From a virus, in the IMG/VR virus record IMGVR_UViG_3300017971_000570, positions 1-34,080 of that record: DNA of 34,080 nucleotides; one strand, written 5' to 3'. Shown one piece after another: positions 14,543-23,512 of this stretch. The notes beneath the pieces were generated by a model that saw only the letters and a list, made by a program, of their open reading frames with translations, ran no database searches and was not told the DNA's origin. Positions within the stretch are counted from its first letter, which is position 1. Each line of letters starts with the position of its first letter. A program made the translations under genes and the position numbers.

Positions 14543-17146
14543 ATGAACACCTCAGAATTTACCGAAGTAAGGATATTGCGTCAGGTTGCCATGGATTTGG
14601 GGCAGGACGTAAGTGGACTAGATACCTACGCAACCATGTTGCAAGCAATCCTCAGGGGGCTGGGGGGCACTCCTGAGCGTTTTGATACACCAGTTAAAAC
14701 ATGGAGAAAGATTCTGGAAATCTATGGTGGTACATGGGAATGGGCAGATCATGAATGGAAACTGATCTACAAGCTATGTGTTATTCTGAACACGGATCGT
14801 AGTGTAGCATACACAAGACCAAGATTAATTCATTTTTTGTATTCGTCTGGTAAGCTGGTTCCACCAAGTGTTGGACCAACTCCACCAACTCCACCAACTC
14901 CACCCGTGTTTGATCCCGGCATTATTACTGAACCATTTATTGAGGGTTCTGGCACGAATGCATTCGCCACATTTACTGGCGATCTGTACGGGTTCACTGG
15001 CACATCTGACAATGATTCGGTTGCAATGATCAATCAGGATGTCAGCATAAATGTTAAGCAGCAGAATAACAAGATCACATTTACCATCGACAGCATAACT
15101 GATGGTGGTGCAGTGGCAGTTGATATTATCTCAACATCAGATGTCACTACTGGCAATGGGACCAGCAAGACAAGACCTACGAAAAAGAATAAAGGGACAA
15201 AGGATAAGGACCGATTCATTGCATCCTCTGCTGGCGACTATGAAGTGTACATAGATGTAGAGTCAGAAGATGTTGGCGAATCCCTGTATGTTCGATTCAC
15301 AGTTCTGGGCGATGGCATAGTTGTGACCGTAAGTGATGTTGCCATATTCCCACAGGGAGATTACGACTTAGCACTTGATCGCTTGATGCACTGGACATGG
15401 AGTGAAGCAACTGGAACAGGTGACAGGGTGGATATTGTCAATAGTCGTGTATTAAAGCCAAGTGCTTCACTGACTCGCACTGTAAGTCCTATTGGATACG
15501 CTATTGATTGGGCTGCATCCAGTTTTTCTGGCCTATGTCCATTACAGAATAACGAGAACACTGGGGACGAGGACGAGTTTGACTTTGCGTGGGACTTTAC
15601 ACGCCACACCGTATCCTTCCTGTATAAGCGTAATGGGACTCCACCAACTTCAGAGATGGTTTTCTCCTGTCAAGCTGCTGCTACTTCTGATTTTTGCCCA
15701 TATTGTTATATTACTTCAGGTGGTAATGTGGTCTACTTCTTCCATGATCTAGGCGGTGGGACGCAAACAAGCTATTTCGTAGGTCAGATTAATGTTTGTG
15801 ATAATGCGTGGCACTTGATTACCATTACTTATGAAGGTGATGAGAATCCCGGCATGAGGTGTTGGGTTGATAATGTGGAGGATACCAGCACTATATCTGT
15901 GGACTTCACTGGCCGTGGACCTGATGATGTTGCGTTCAGGGATGCTTCCATCTTCAATCTTGCTGGACGTTATGATGCGGGAACTCTGCAACCTGTTGCT
16001 GGTTACTTAGGTGATTTGATTCTTTGGGAGAGAGTGCTAAGTCCTAGTGCAATCTTTGCCCTGTATAATAGTGGTAGTTTCCTGACGGCAGCGAATATTG
16101 CTGCGACTGCCAAGACCTATGCAGCAAATGAATGGGACGATCCGGGTGATGTTATATGGAGTGGTCTATCCCAACCAGATGATCGTCTTGTCAGGTGGCA
16201 GGATGCATCTATTTCCACTTATGGTTTCCAGCGTGATTCCAAAGGCCCATGGGGTGGTTACTTCACTCTCAATACTGGTAGTGAAATCGCCCTTCGTGAA
16301 GACCAATATGCTGCTCTGGCATTCAGGGCTTGGCAGGTTGACTTCGATGTTAATTATCTTGACCTGAATGGTGGTGACAATTTTGCATTCCAATTCCACA
16401 GGACAAATACTGCGGTTGACGACAACAACGCTCTTACTGGTACAGTCTTCGGAACTTTATCCGATGCAGTTGGCGGTGTTATATCTGGCTCAGAGTTCCA
16501 GATAACTACTCCCGGTGCGAAGCAGATTGTGGCAGACCTTGGTAACCCATCAACCAACACTAAAATATATGCCATGTTTGAAGCTGGGTCTACTTCTATG
16601 ACATGGGCTTTTGATAATTTCAGGCTTACTGATGTAACCCCACTGCAAAATAACGCAATCACGGGTCTGGCAACCATCAACGGTAATAACTGGGTAAAGC
16701 AGTACGCTACACCAACATTTTACGAATCAGGTGAAAACGGATTCCGTATCGGGTCAACTTCTTCTTCAACAGGAGATCATTTGCTTGATGAGGATATTCG
16801 GTCATCTGCTGGTGGCAGTCTGACGGGCAAGACCCTGCAAATAACCTTTAACTATGAGATATTTAATTCTGGGGTAGTTGACTGCGGTTTTGTGGATGGT
16901 GCTGGTTCCCCTTCGTTTTCTCCCGGTGCTACAGGTCATGGTAGTATTACCAATCCTGTTGGTTGTACGGTAGAAGGTACTGGCACTAATCAGAGGGTAA
17001 GATTAAGCAATACTGGTGGTGGTGTTACTGCCTGTTCGTTTGATGTAACCAGCTTGGAGAACGGTAATAATGTATGGTTCCAGTTTGACGGAGGTATTAC
17101 TGGAAGGATGATTATAACAGATTTTCAAATTACGGATATAACTTAA
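14543..17146 (+). CDS. Large adhesion/fibre protein with LamG-like and jelly-roll modules
   Basis: This 867-residue protein has a helical N-terminal domain of about 100 residues (anchor?) and a Pro-rich linker with repeated PTPP (106-125). A beta-sandwich follows (about 135-275, with YGFTGTSDNDSVAMINQD). Next is a LamG/concanavalin-like domain (about 285-510, HTVSFLYKRNG, WHLITITYEGD, AGYLGDLILWERVLS), then two further carbohydrate-binding-like sandwiches (about 530-690 and 695-867). Such proteins bind sugars on the host surface or decorate the head. No Shine-Dalgarno sequence precedes the ATG, so expression may rely on readthrough from the capsid unit. Confidence 0.7.
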   Translation: MNTSEFTEVRILRQVAMDLGQDVSGLDTYATMLQAILRGLGGTPERFDTPVKTWRKILEIYGGTWEWADHEWKLIYKLCVILNTDRSVAYTRPRLIHFLYSSGKLVPPSVGPTPPTPPTPPVFDPGIITEPFIEGSGTNAFATFTGDLYGFTGTSDNDSVAMINQDVSINVKQQNNKITFTIDSITDGGAVAVDIISTSDVTTGNGTSKTRPTKKNKGTKDKDRFIASSAGDYEVYIDVESEDVGESLYVRFTVLGDGIVVTVSDVAIFPQGDYDLALDRLMHWTWSEATGTGDRVDIVNSRVLKPSASLTRTVSPIGYAIDWAASSFSGLCPLQNNENTGDEDEFDFAWDFTRHTVSFLYKRNGTPPTSEMVFSCQAAATSDFCPYCYITSGGNVVYFFHDLGGGTQTSYFVGQINVCDNAWHLITITYEGDENPGMRCWVDNVEDTSTISVDFTGRGPDDVAFRDASIFNLAGRYDAGTLQPVAGYLGDLILWERVLSPSAIFALYNSGSFLTAANIAATAKTYAANEWDDPGDVIWSGLSQPDDRLVRWQDASISTYGFQRDSKGPWGGYFTLNTGSEIALREDQYAALAFRAWQVDFDVNYLDLNGGDNFAFQFHRTNTAVDDNNALTGTVFGTLSDAVGGVISGSEFQITTPGAKQIVADLGNPSTNTKIYAMFEAGSTSMTWAFDNFRLTDVTPLQNNAITGLATINGNNWVKQYATPTFYESGENGFRIGSTSSSTGDHLLDEDIRSSAGGSLTGKTLQITFNYEIFNSGVVDCGFVDGAGSPSFSPGATGHGSITNPVGCTVEGTGTNQRVRLSNTGGGVTACSFDVTSLENGNNVWFQFDGGITGRMIITDFQITDIT

Positions 17147-17157
17147 TGAGGTATATT

Positions 17158-17721
17158 ATGGCATTCAGTCTTATATTCGTGGTAATGCTTTGCGGCTTTA
17201 CCACTTGTGCTCCACGACACCAGAAGGGTGGTGGTGCAACGACTGATGTCAGACCATCTGTTGCACCAGCAACGAAACCAGCTGAGATAAACCTTCCTGA
17301 AAATGTTAACTTTGTTGGTGGACCCGATCTGCACATGGGTATCAATCAGCCAGAGAATCCAGAGGGCATATCAACCATGTCCAGCAAACAGACAACCACC
17401 ACAATTTATCCTGATGGAGTAGTGGTCATATCGAATACTGAAACATCATCCGCAATCGGTGGATCTCAAAAGCTGGCAGAGATCATGAAGGAATACTTCA
17501 GGTCAGATTATTTCAAAGGATTGCTATTTGCCATGGGACTAGCGATAGCATCATGGATGTCATACAGGAACAAGTGGCCTTTGGCAGCAGGGATATTCAT
17601 GGCAGGTGCCATTGCCAGTATCATGGTCACATGGTGGTTGGGAGCATTGTCAGCACTTGCAGTAGCTACTTTGTATGTCGGATTTAAAATGGGATTACCA
17701 ATACCGCCAGAAATAATATAA
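17158..17721 (+). CDS. Membrane protein with signal-like N-terminus and C-terminal hydrophobic segments
   Basis: This 187-residue protein has a hydrophobic N-terminus (MAFSLIFVVMLCGFTTC). A polar Gly/Pro/Thr-rich region of about 110 residues follows, then hydrophobic stretches (LLFAMGLAIASWMSY, WPLAAGIFMAGAIASIMVTW, LGALSALAVATLYVGF). ATG 17158 has GAGG 6 nt upstream; ATG 17146 overlapping the previous stop is possible. The Cys residues do not form a clean lipobox. A holin or host-envelope role is possible, but no family is recognised. It overlaps the next gene (TAATG). Confidence 0.6.
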   Translation: MAFSLIFVVMLCGFTTCAPRHQKGGGATTDVRPSVAPATKPAEINLPENVNFVGGPDLHMGINQPENPEGISTMSSKQTTTTIYPDGVVVISNTETSSAIGGSQKLAEIMKEYFRSDYFKGLLFAMGLAIASWMSYRNKWPLAAGIFMAGAIASIMVTWWLGALSALAVATLYVGFKMGLPIPPEII

Positions 17722-18233
17722 TGACAGAGGAACTACATAAGCGTATCAATGAGAACGAGAGGCAGATCGGGGAACTGACTGCTACCGTTGGTTCATTGGC
17801 TGAATCAGTTGGTCGGCTGCATGAGGATTTCCAGAAGGGCATCTCAGGTGTCTACCAAAAAATCGATAGCTTCAACGAGCGGATGTTTACCTATGGTAGG
17901 CCCAATTGGGGAGTCGTGCTGATGGGCATAGCTGCACTGGCAGCATTCATTGTGCTGCACACCCAGCCGATCAAGGAGCAATCGGAGAAGAATAATGTCC
18001 TGCTGATGGAGAGACTGAAGCAGCTGCCAGATGATTATTATCAATTTGGAAACAATTCAGCCAAGGTAGAACATTTGGAAACGCATGCACAGCATAGCGG
18101 AGAATCTATTATACAGCTTAGGGCTGAACTGAAAGCAGTGCAGCAGCATGTAAGCGATTTGGAAGTATGGCTCGAAGCTGTTGATAAGGGTGGGAGCAGA
18201 AAATGGATTGGTGAAAATGATAACCCAGAATAA
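17721..18233 (+). CDS. Membrane-anchored coiled-coil protein
   Basis: This 170-residue protein has an N-terminal coiled coil (about 5-55, ENERQIGELTATVGSLAESV), one membrane helix (about 63-82, WGVVLMGIAALAAFIVLHTQ) and a second coiled coil (about 112-157, AELKAVQQHVSDLEVWLEAV). Spanin-like or phage membrane-tether proteins share this coil-membrane-coil plan. It forms a pair with the preceding membrane protein, and the two could be a lysis or superinfection unit. No endolysin is nearby, so this stays inference. Confidence 0.6.
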   Translation: MTEELHKRINENERQIGELTATVGSLAESVGRLHEDFQKGISGVYQKIDSFNERMFTYGRPNWGVVLMGIAALAAFIVLHTQPIKEQSEKNNVLLMERLKQLPDDYYQFGNNSAKVEHLETHAQHSGESIIQLRAELKAVQQHVSDLEVWLEAVDKGGSRKWIGENDNPE

Positions 18234-18253
18234 AAATTTAAGGAGATAAAAAC

Positions 18254-18661
18254 ATGACTTGTACTGAAGAACAAATTAACAGTCTGATTCAGGCACTCAG
18301 TTGCAGCAAGCCGGGATACTGCCCACCGTGCGTTTCCACTTTGGAGACGGCACTGGAAGCATTGATCACATCAAATACGTCACGAATAGAGACGCTTGAG
18401 GACGAGATTGTCACAGGATCTGCAACACTGGATTTCCCGTCCATTGCTGCTGATGATGAGGACGAACTGACAATTACCGTGACGGGTGCAACAGTTGGAT
18501 CTGCTGTGGTCCTTGGTCCTCCAAGTGGCATCGAGGCAGGTCTTGTATGGTGTGGATATGTCAGTGCCCTGAATACGGTGACCGTAAGGGTACGCAACAC
18601 CACTGCTGGTGCCATCGATCCTGCCAGTGCAACTTGGAAAGCAGCTGTAATTGTAATTTAA
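18254..18661 (+). CDS. Small virion structural protein (fibre or head decoration type)
   Basis: This 135-residue protein has a Cys-rich helical N-terminus (CSKPGYCPPC) and a short coiled coil. A beta domain (about 55-135) ends in NTVTVRVRNTTAGAIDPASA and TWKAAVIVI. This C-terminal pattern is common in small phage structural proteins that follow fibre or capsid genes. A strong AAGGAG ribosome binding site suggests high expression. It could be a head decoration protein or a short fibre. Confidence 0.6.
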   Translation: MTCTEEQINSLIQALSCSKPGYCPPCVSTLETALEALITSNTSRIETLEDEIVTGSATLDFPSIAADDEDELTITVTGATVGSAVVLGPPSGIEAGLVWCGYVSALNTVTVRVRNTTAGAIDPASATWKAAVIVI

Positions 18662-18676
18662 TAAGGAGGAAAAAAT

Positions 18677-19945
18677 ATGTCTTATAAACCAAGAGAATCT
18701 GATGGTTCTAATTTGAACAGATTAATCACGTCACTGGGTGACAATCCCGTGCAGGGAAGTCAAAACGTGATTCAATCTAATATAATCAAATCGATGTGGA
18801 ACCTCAAACGCCAGATCGATGAAAACACGTCTGGTCTTGGTGATAAGATACCTGACCAGATTAATGCTGTCTACGTCAGTAAGGCAGGGAATGACAGTGA
18901 TGATGGTCTAACACAGGCAAAGCCAAAGCTGACGATTGCTAGTGCCAAGACGGCATCGGATGCCATGTCTGCTCCAGTGGCTATTATTGTGCTGGATGCA
19001 GGGGTGTACACGGAGAATGTTGTCCTTCCGTCAAACATTCATTTGTTCGCACCGATGGCAAGCTTGGCTGGATCGATCACAATGGGAGGTGTGTCCTCAG
19101 TAGTGCTGGACAAACATTATGCCTCTGTTAGTGGGCAGACCATGGTGGACAGGACAGATAATGGTGCTGGTCTTGCAACTTATTGTGTAAATGAAATGGA
19201 TGGTCGTGGTATTGCAGCAGGGTTTGATAATGTTTCCTGTATTTATCCAGCTGGCACGGGTTCTCTATTTGTTCAGGCCAGAAGAATTATCGTAACTTCC
19301 ACAACTGGATGGGCTATTACAGACGAAACAACTGGATGTAACATCAATTTCGATATTGGTGAAATCGCACTTGTCGGTGTTGGTTCAAACGGTATTCGTT
19401 CAGACGGTGACAGTAGTTCTATCATTGGCAGGGTAGGTACGATCTCTGGTGCCAGTGGTATTGCCATCTATGCTAATTCACAAGCAAGCATACAAGTTGT
19501 GGCAAATGCCATAGCTGGTGCTACGTCCTTCTGGGTAGCAGATGCAGCTAATCAGTTGCAGGTTATCTGTGGTGCTGTTGATGGGGCAAGGGCTGGCAGT
19601 TTCGAGCCATTTCTTGAGTTGAGTGGTGATACCGTCCTGAAGGCACGACCAATTACTGAGTCTGGTACGACCCGTACCCTGTCATTCTATGACCTGAACA
19701 AATACATCAGGTGTACGAATGCTGGTGCAGTGGTTGTCACCGTCCCAACTGGGTTGGTTACAGGATTCCAGACTACGGTCTGGGCAAATGGTGCTGGTGG
19801 TGTGACCATCCGTGGTGCAAACACAGTTACCCTAAACGGCAACACCGAAGCAGGTGGTGGCGAATCTGATGTGGCAGTTGCCCAATACAAGGCAGTGACA
19901 ATTGTTAGCAATGGTTCCAATAATTATGATGTGATAGGGGGATAA
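18677..19945 (+). CDS. Tail fibre/spike with beta-helix, adapter type A
   Basis: This 422-residue protein starts with the shared anchor peptide MSYKPRESDGSNLNRLITSL (about 1-50). A right-handed beta-helix-like region follows (about 60-310; VYVSKAGNDSDDGLTQAKPK is the typical entry to pectate-lyase-like spikes). The C-terminal domain (about 330-422) has YIRCTNAGAVVVTVPTG and TLNGNTEAGGGESDV. It has an excellent AAGGAGG ribosome binding site. It is a paralogue of the protein at 21766. It probably binds or cuts host surface glycans, but no catalytic residues can be assigned. Confidence 0.75.
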   Translation: MSYKPRESDGSNLNRLITSLGDNPVQGSQNVIQSNIIKSMWNLKRQIDENTSGLGDKIPDQINAVYVSKAGNDSDDGLTQAKPKLTIASAKTASDAMSAPVAIIVLDAGVYTENVVLPSNIHLFAPMASLAGSITMGGVSSVVLDKHYASVSGQTMVDRTDNGAGLATYCVNEMDGRGIAAGFDNVSCIYPAGTGSLFVQARRIIVTSTTGWAITDETTGCNINFDIGEIALVGVGSNGIRSDGDSSSIIGRVGTISGASGIAIYANSQASIQVVANAIAGATSFWVADAANQLQVICGAVDGARAGSFEPFLELSGDTVLKARPITESGTTRTLSFYDLNKYIRCTNAGAVVVTVPTGLVTGFQTTVWANGAGGVTIRGANTVTLNGNTEAGGGESDVAVAQYKAVTIVSNGSNNYDVIGG

Positions 19946-19946
19946 C

Positions 19947-21764
19947 ATGTTGACACGATTTGACAATCCACGGTTCAGGAAACCACAACCATTCCGTGAT
20001 AAGCGTGGCTTTATTGTCATGCCGGGGATACTATGCCAAGGGGGTGGGATTGCGTTTGATCCATGGGCAGAAGATACTGCCAATGGCTGGACATCTTTTA
20101 CAGCAAGTGGTTCAGACGGGTTCACGGGAACCAGTGATGGATCGTCTGTCACAATTGTACCACAGGATTATTCTGCTGATTTGGCAGATAGTTATGTTCA
20201 ATTTGAGTTCACGGTTGATCAGATAGATGGTGGAGTGCTTGAATTTTCATTAGACAACAGTGGAACCGTAGGCCAATCTGACGGTCAATCAGGGTCAATC
20301 GAGAAGATTACAGGTGGTGCTAAGTCTGGTTCGAGTGCAATCTTTACATCAACTGGCAGTAAGGTTGTGCTGATTAAGGGTGGTAATAATGATGGAAATA
20401 ACATCAGGCCAAAGTTTAAATATAATTCGTCTGGTGATACGGTGATTATATCAGGGTTCGTTGGTTTGCCAACCGACTACACTGCTGGCGAATACTTGGA
20501 TAGCTATGCATCAGCATTGCCCGAACACATATATTCCATGCGATATGTTACTTTGGCAGCAGCAGCAGCAGCGGGTGCTGTCATTCGGGTACAACGTAGT
20601 TCTGATAGCACTGAAGCTGACTTCACCCCGGCAGAAATTGCCGATGGAACAATGTTGGCATGGGTTGGAACTGGTGGTACAGATAACGGTCGAATCATGG
20701 ATTGGTACGATCAGGGTTCTGGTGCATCTAATTTCACAACTGCAACATTTAGCAGGGCAGCAAGAATAGTAAATGCTGGCGTACAGGTACTGACAACAAA
20801 TGGCAATCCTGCCTGTTCTGGTTCACAAGCTGCCAATGATTGTTATATGGGTGCTGGTTCCCAGACAATAGGTGCTAATTATACAGCTATGTTCGCATCT
20901 GAAACCAATGATTTCATAGGGGCAACCCCAGCATTTGGTGCGTGGCTGCATGTCAATGAAGGTTCATTGTCTGTTGGTAGAAATGGATGTGAATTGCAAT
21001 ATAATGCTGGAGGTACAAAAACTGGTAGGTTTATGTTTGGTAAGTCTTTCCAGAGGATCACCACCGTTATTCGCAATGGCACTACTGGGTATGGTTGGTC
21101 AAACAATGTTGCCATATCCACCCAAGCAGGACTAAGTTCAACAACTGGTGCAGCAAGCATGATTCTTGGTGGTCGAGGTGGTGGAAATCTGGGTGCTGAA
21201 AACTCAAATGAAGCATGGTCTGAAATCCTAGTATGGAAGACAACGGACAGGGAATCGGCTGGGGATAGGTCTGCTATTGATTCGTATATGCAACGTGCGT
21301 GGACTGATACAGCGATTCGCACATGGGTAATTTATGGAACGATATGGGATGAGTGTGCAGGGTATAACTGGTCTAGTTATAGTACGAATAATGGATACTC
21401 AACTCAATTTTCATCGGCAGTATCTGATGGTTCTTCAAGAATGTGTGTCCCTGAAGACCTTAAATCTCAGGTTGCCAACCAAACTATCAGGGTAACATTC
21501 AATGTACAGACATTATCAGCAGGAACACTCGTCTTCAATATGGAAGAAGAGGCAGATTTCAACGGTGATGGTACAGTTCTTGGAACAATGTCTAATGAGT
21601 CTGGCGGTACATTAAACGGTAACACGCTTGAAATTACCGCAACAGGTGACTGTTCGGTAGACATTGCGATAGGTTCTGTGACTGATAATGCCTACCCGAA
21701 ATTTACCTTGAATACAGCTACTGCAACTGTGTCAGTTCGGTATTTCAAGATGGAAGTATTGTAA
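19947..21764 (+). CDS. Adhesion protein with arabinofuranosidase-like concanavalin domain
   Basis: This 605-residue protein has a short basic N-terminus and a beta-sandwich (about 45-160, DGFTGTSDGSSVTIVPQD) close to one in the 14543 protein. Next comes a domain (about 180-455) with YSMRYVTL, IRVQRSSDSTEADFTPAEI and MDWYDQGSGASN. That order (YSxR, RxSSD, WYDQSG) is characteristic of the alpha-L-arabinofuranosidase B type concanavalin fold found in many phage proteins. The C-terminal sandwich spans about 465-605. It is probably a glycan-binding virion protein; hydrolase activity is unproven. Confidence 0.7.
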   Translation: MLTRFDNPRFRKPQPFRDKRGFIVMPGILCQGGGIAFDPWAEDTANGWTSFTASGSDGFTGTSDGSSVTIVPQDYSADLADSYVQFEFTVDQIDGGVLEFSLDNSGTVGQSDGQSGSIEKITGGAKSGSSAIFTSTGSKVVLIKGGNNDGNNIRPKFKYNSSGDTVIISGFVGLPTDYTAGEYLDSYASALPEHIYSMRYVTLAAAAAAGAVIRVQRSSDSTEADFTPAEIADGTMLAWVGTGGTDNGRIMDWYDQGSGASNFTTATFSRAARIVNAGVQVLTTNGNPACSGSQAANDCYMGAGSQTIGANYTAMFASETNDFIGATPAFGAWLHVNEGSLSVGRNGCELQYNAGGTKTGRFMFGKSFQRITTVIRNGTTGYGWSNNVAISTQAGLSSTTGAASMILGGRGGGNLGAENSNEAWSEILVWKTTDRESAGDRSAIDSYMQRAWTDTAIRTWVIYGTIWDECAGYNWSSYSTNNGYSTQFSSAVSDGSSRMCVPEDLKSQVANQTIRVTFNVQTLSAGTLVFNMEEEADFNGDGTVLGTMSNESGGTLNGNTLEITATGDCSVDIAIGSVTDNAYPKFTLNTATATVSVRYFKMEVL

Positions 21765-21765
21765 C

Positions 21766-23100
21766 ATGGGATATAAACCAAGAGAATCGACTGGATTAAA
21801 TCTTCAAGCCTTAATCAGAGATTTGGGAGATGTGCCGCAAGTCGGTGGACAGAACGAGTTCAATTCCAATCTTGTGAAGGGTTTGTGGAACCTGAAGGCA
21901 AGGAGTGATGAGAATGCAGCAGCAGCTGCACAGGCAGCAGTGACATCCACATTCCCTGAAGAAACCCAAACCTTCTGGGTCAGCGGTGTAGGTGATGATA
22001 CCAATATTGGAACTCGTCCTGATGCACCGTTAAAGACATTGGCAGCTGCAACTGCAAAGTGCAGTGCCAGTACACGGGATCTGATTATCGTTACGGGCAC
22101 TTGGTTTTTTCAAGAGGATGTAGTGCTGCCATCATATACGCAATTGATTGGATCTCAGATGGGGTTGCAGGGAACGATTAAGGTTGGTCGTTGGTGTGTC
22201 ATTGATATTGATCGTCACTATGCCAGTGCCACCAACTCGATCATGGTGGAAAATACCACTACTGAATTAGCTGACTTCAACTATTACCGTTGTAATTATG
22301 TTTATAATAATTACGGAGGATTTACTGGAGTCACGACATTTGGTGTGAACCTTGCCAGTGGAAGCTATACACCATGGTGGGATATTGAAATCTCATATGT
22401 CACTATTAGTAGTGGTGGCAGTATGTTTTCAGATTCTGGAAACACTGTTGGGATACAGGTTCAAAGGTGTTGGATTACTGAGGCTTATAATGCATACACA
22501 CCTTCTGAGTTTATTTCGCTCACCACAGGTTTCAGTACTGTGCATGTGGACATCGGTGAACTTACTGGAGGTGGCAAGTTCATGGTTCTGACAGGTGCAG
22601 CTACGGTATGGGTGAGGGCAAAGTCACTGTTTCCCGGTGTACTGTACGATGCCACAGCTGCAAATATAATTCACTTGGATGTCCTGTATCTCAGTCAGTT
22701 CGCTGACCGAATTGGTGATCCAAAGCTTTTTGAACAATCCAATGAAACCGTAAAGCATAACGAACCATCCACTGTACAAGACAAGACATCGAGTTTCCAA
22801 ATATCCAAAACTTCACCATTAGGTGGCACAGGATATGGATTCTATGTGGCAAACTCAGCTGGTGCGATCATCGTTACCATTCCCGATGACTCTGCATTTG
22901 ATTCACCATACCTGATAGGATTTGAAACAGAGGTCTGGCACAAGGGTGCTGGGACAGTAACTGCACGGGGAGGAACTGGCGTGACACTCAATGGCAACAC
23001 TGAGGCTGGAGGTGGTGAATCTGACGTAGTCAGTGGAGGACAGAACACTTTAATGCGGATAAAGAAAATTGCTGCCCTTGAATGGGTGGTCATCAAGTAA
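21766..23100 (+). CDS. Tail fibre/spike with beta-helix, paralogue
   Basis: This 444-residue protein has the anchor MGYKPRESTGLNLQALIRDL and an Ala-rich coil (NAAAAAQAAV). A pectate-lyase-like beta-helix entry (FWVSGVGDDTNIGTRPDAPL) and a C-terminal domain ending with TLNGNTEAGGGESDV follow. Both ends match the protein at 18677 while the middle differs, as expected of receptor-binding variants. It starts 1 nt after the previous stop and overlaps the next gene (TAATG). Confidence 0.75.
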   Translation: MGYKPRESTGLNLQALIRDLGDVPQVGGQNEFNSNLVKGLWNLKARSDENAAAAAQAAVTSTFPEETQTFWVSGVGDDTNIGTRPDAPLKTLAAATAKCSASTRDLIIVTGTWFFQEDVVLPSYTQLIGSQMGLQGTIKVGRWCVIDIDRHYASATNSIMVENTTTELADFNYYRCNYVYNNYGGFTGVTTFGVNLASGSYTPWWDIEISYVTISSGGSMFSDSGNTVGIQVQRCWITEAYNAYTPSEFISLTTGFSTVHVDIGELTGGGKFMVLTGAATVWVRAKSLFPGVLYDATAANIIHLDVLYLSQFADRIGDPKLFEQSNETVKHNEPSTVQDKTSSFQISKTSPLGGTGYGFYVANSAGAIIVTIPDDSAFDSPYLIGFETEVWHKGAGTVTARGGTGVTLNGNTEAGGGESDVVSGGQNTLMRIKKIAALEWVVIK

Positions 23101-23504
23101 TGTCATATAAACCAAGACAGTCAGATGGTTCCAACATCATGGAACTTATCGATAAGCTGGGAAGCAATCCTCCAGCCGAACGACAGGTTCCAGTTATAAC
23201 CAATATCATTCGTGCCCTATACAATTTCGACAGGGTTTTCGATGACATTGGTGGTCCTCCCATACTGTACTTCGTTTCCAGCGATTACACGGCAACAGAC
23301 AATGATCTTATCGTTATCAGGAACCTAACATCAGACATCACCATTACGCTTCCAGAGTCTGGCAGCATCTACATCAAGAGGATGGATGATTCAAATTACA
23401 CCGTAACAATCAATGGCACCATCGATGGTGAGACTGGAGTGATCCTTGACTACCGTGACGGGATGCATCTGGTCGGTTCCAGCAATCAATTCTTCTTTGT
23501 ATAG
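23100..23504 (+). CDS. Short fibre protein with the same anchor peptide
   Basis: This 134-residue protein begins MSYKPRQSDGSNIMELIDKL. It is the third neighbour with this anchor (about 1-50). It is followed directly by a small beta domain (about 57-134, LIVIRNLTSDITITLPESG) and no beta-helix. It looks like a minimal anchor-plus-tip fibre, either a natural short fibre or a deleted relative of the two long ones. The ATG overlaps the previous stop and is chosen over an upstream in-frame start at 23082. Confidence 0.7.
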   Translation: MSYKPRQSDGSNIMELIDKLGSNPPAERQVPVITNIIRALYNFDRVFDDIGGPPILYFVSSDYTATDNDLIVIRNLTSDITITLPESGSIYIKRMDDSNYTVTINGTIDGETGVILDYRDGMHLVGSSNQFFFV

Positions 23505-23512
23505 GGTAAACC

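Noticed and set aside
17158-17721. Lipoprotein signal for the membrane protein
   Set aside because: Cys residues follow the hydrophobic stretch, but the residues before them do not match a lipobox.
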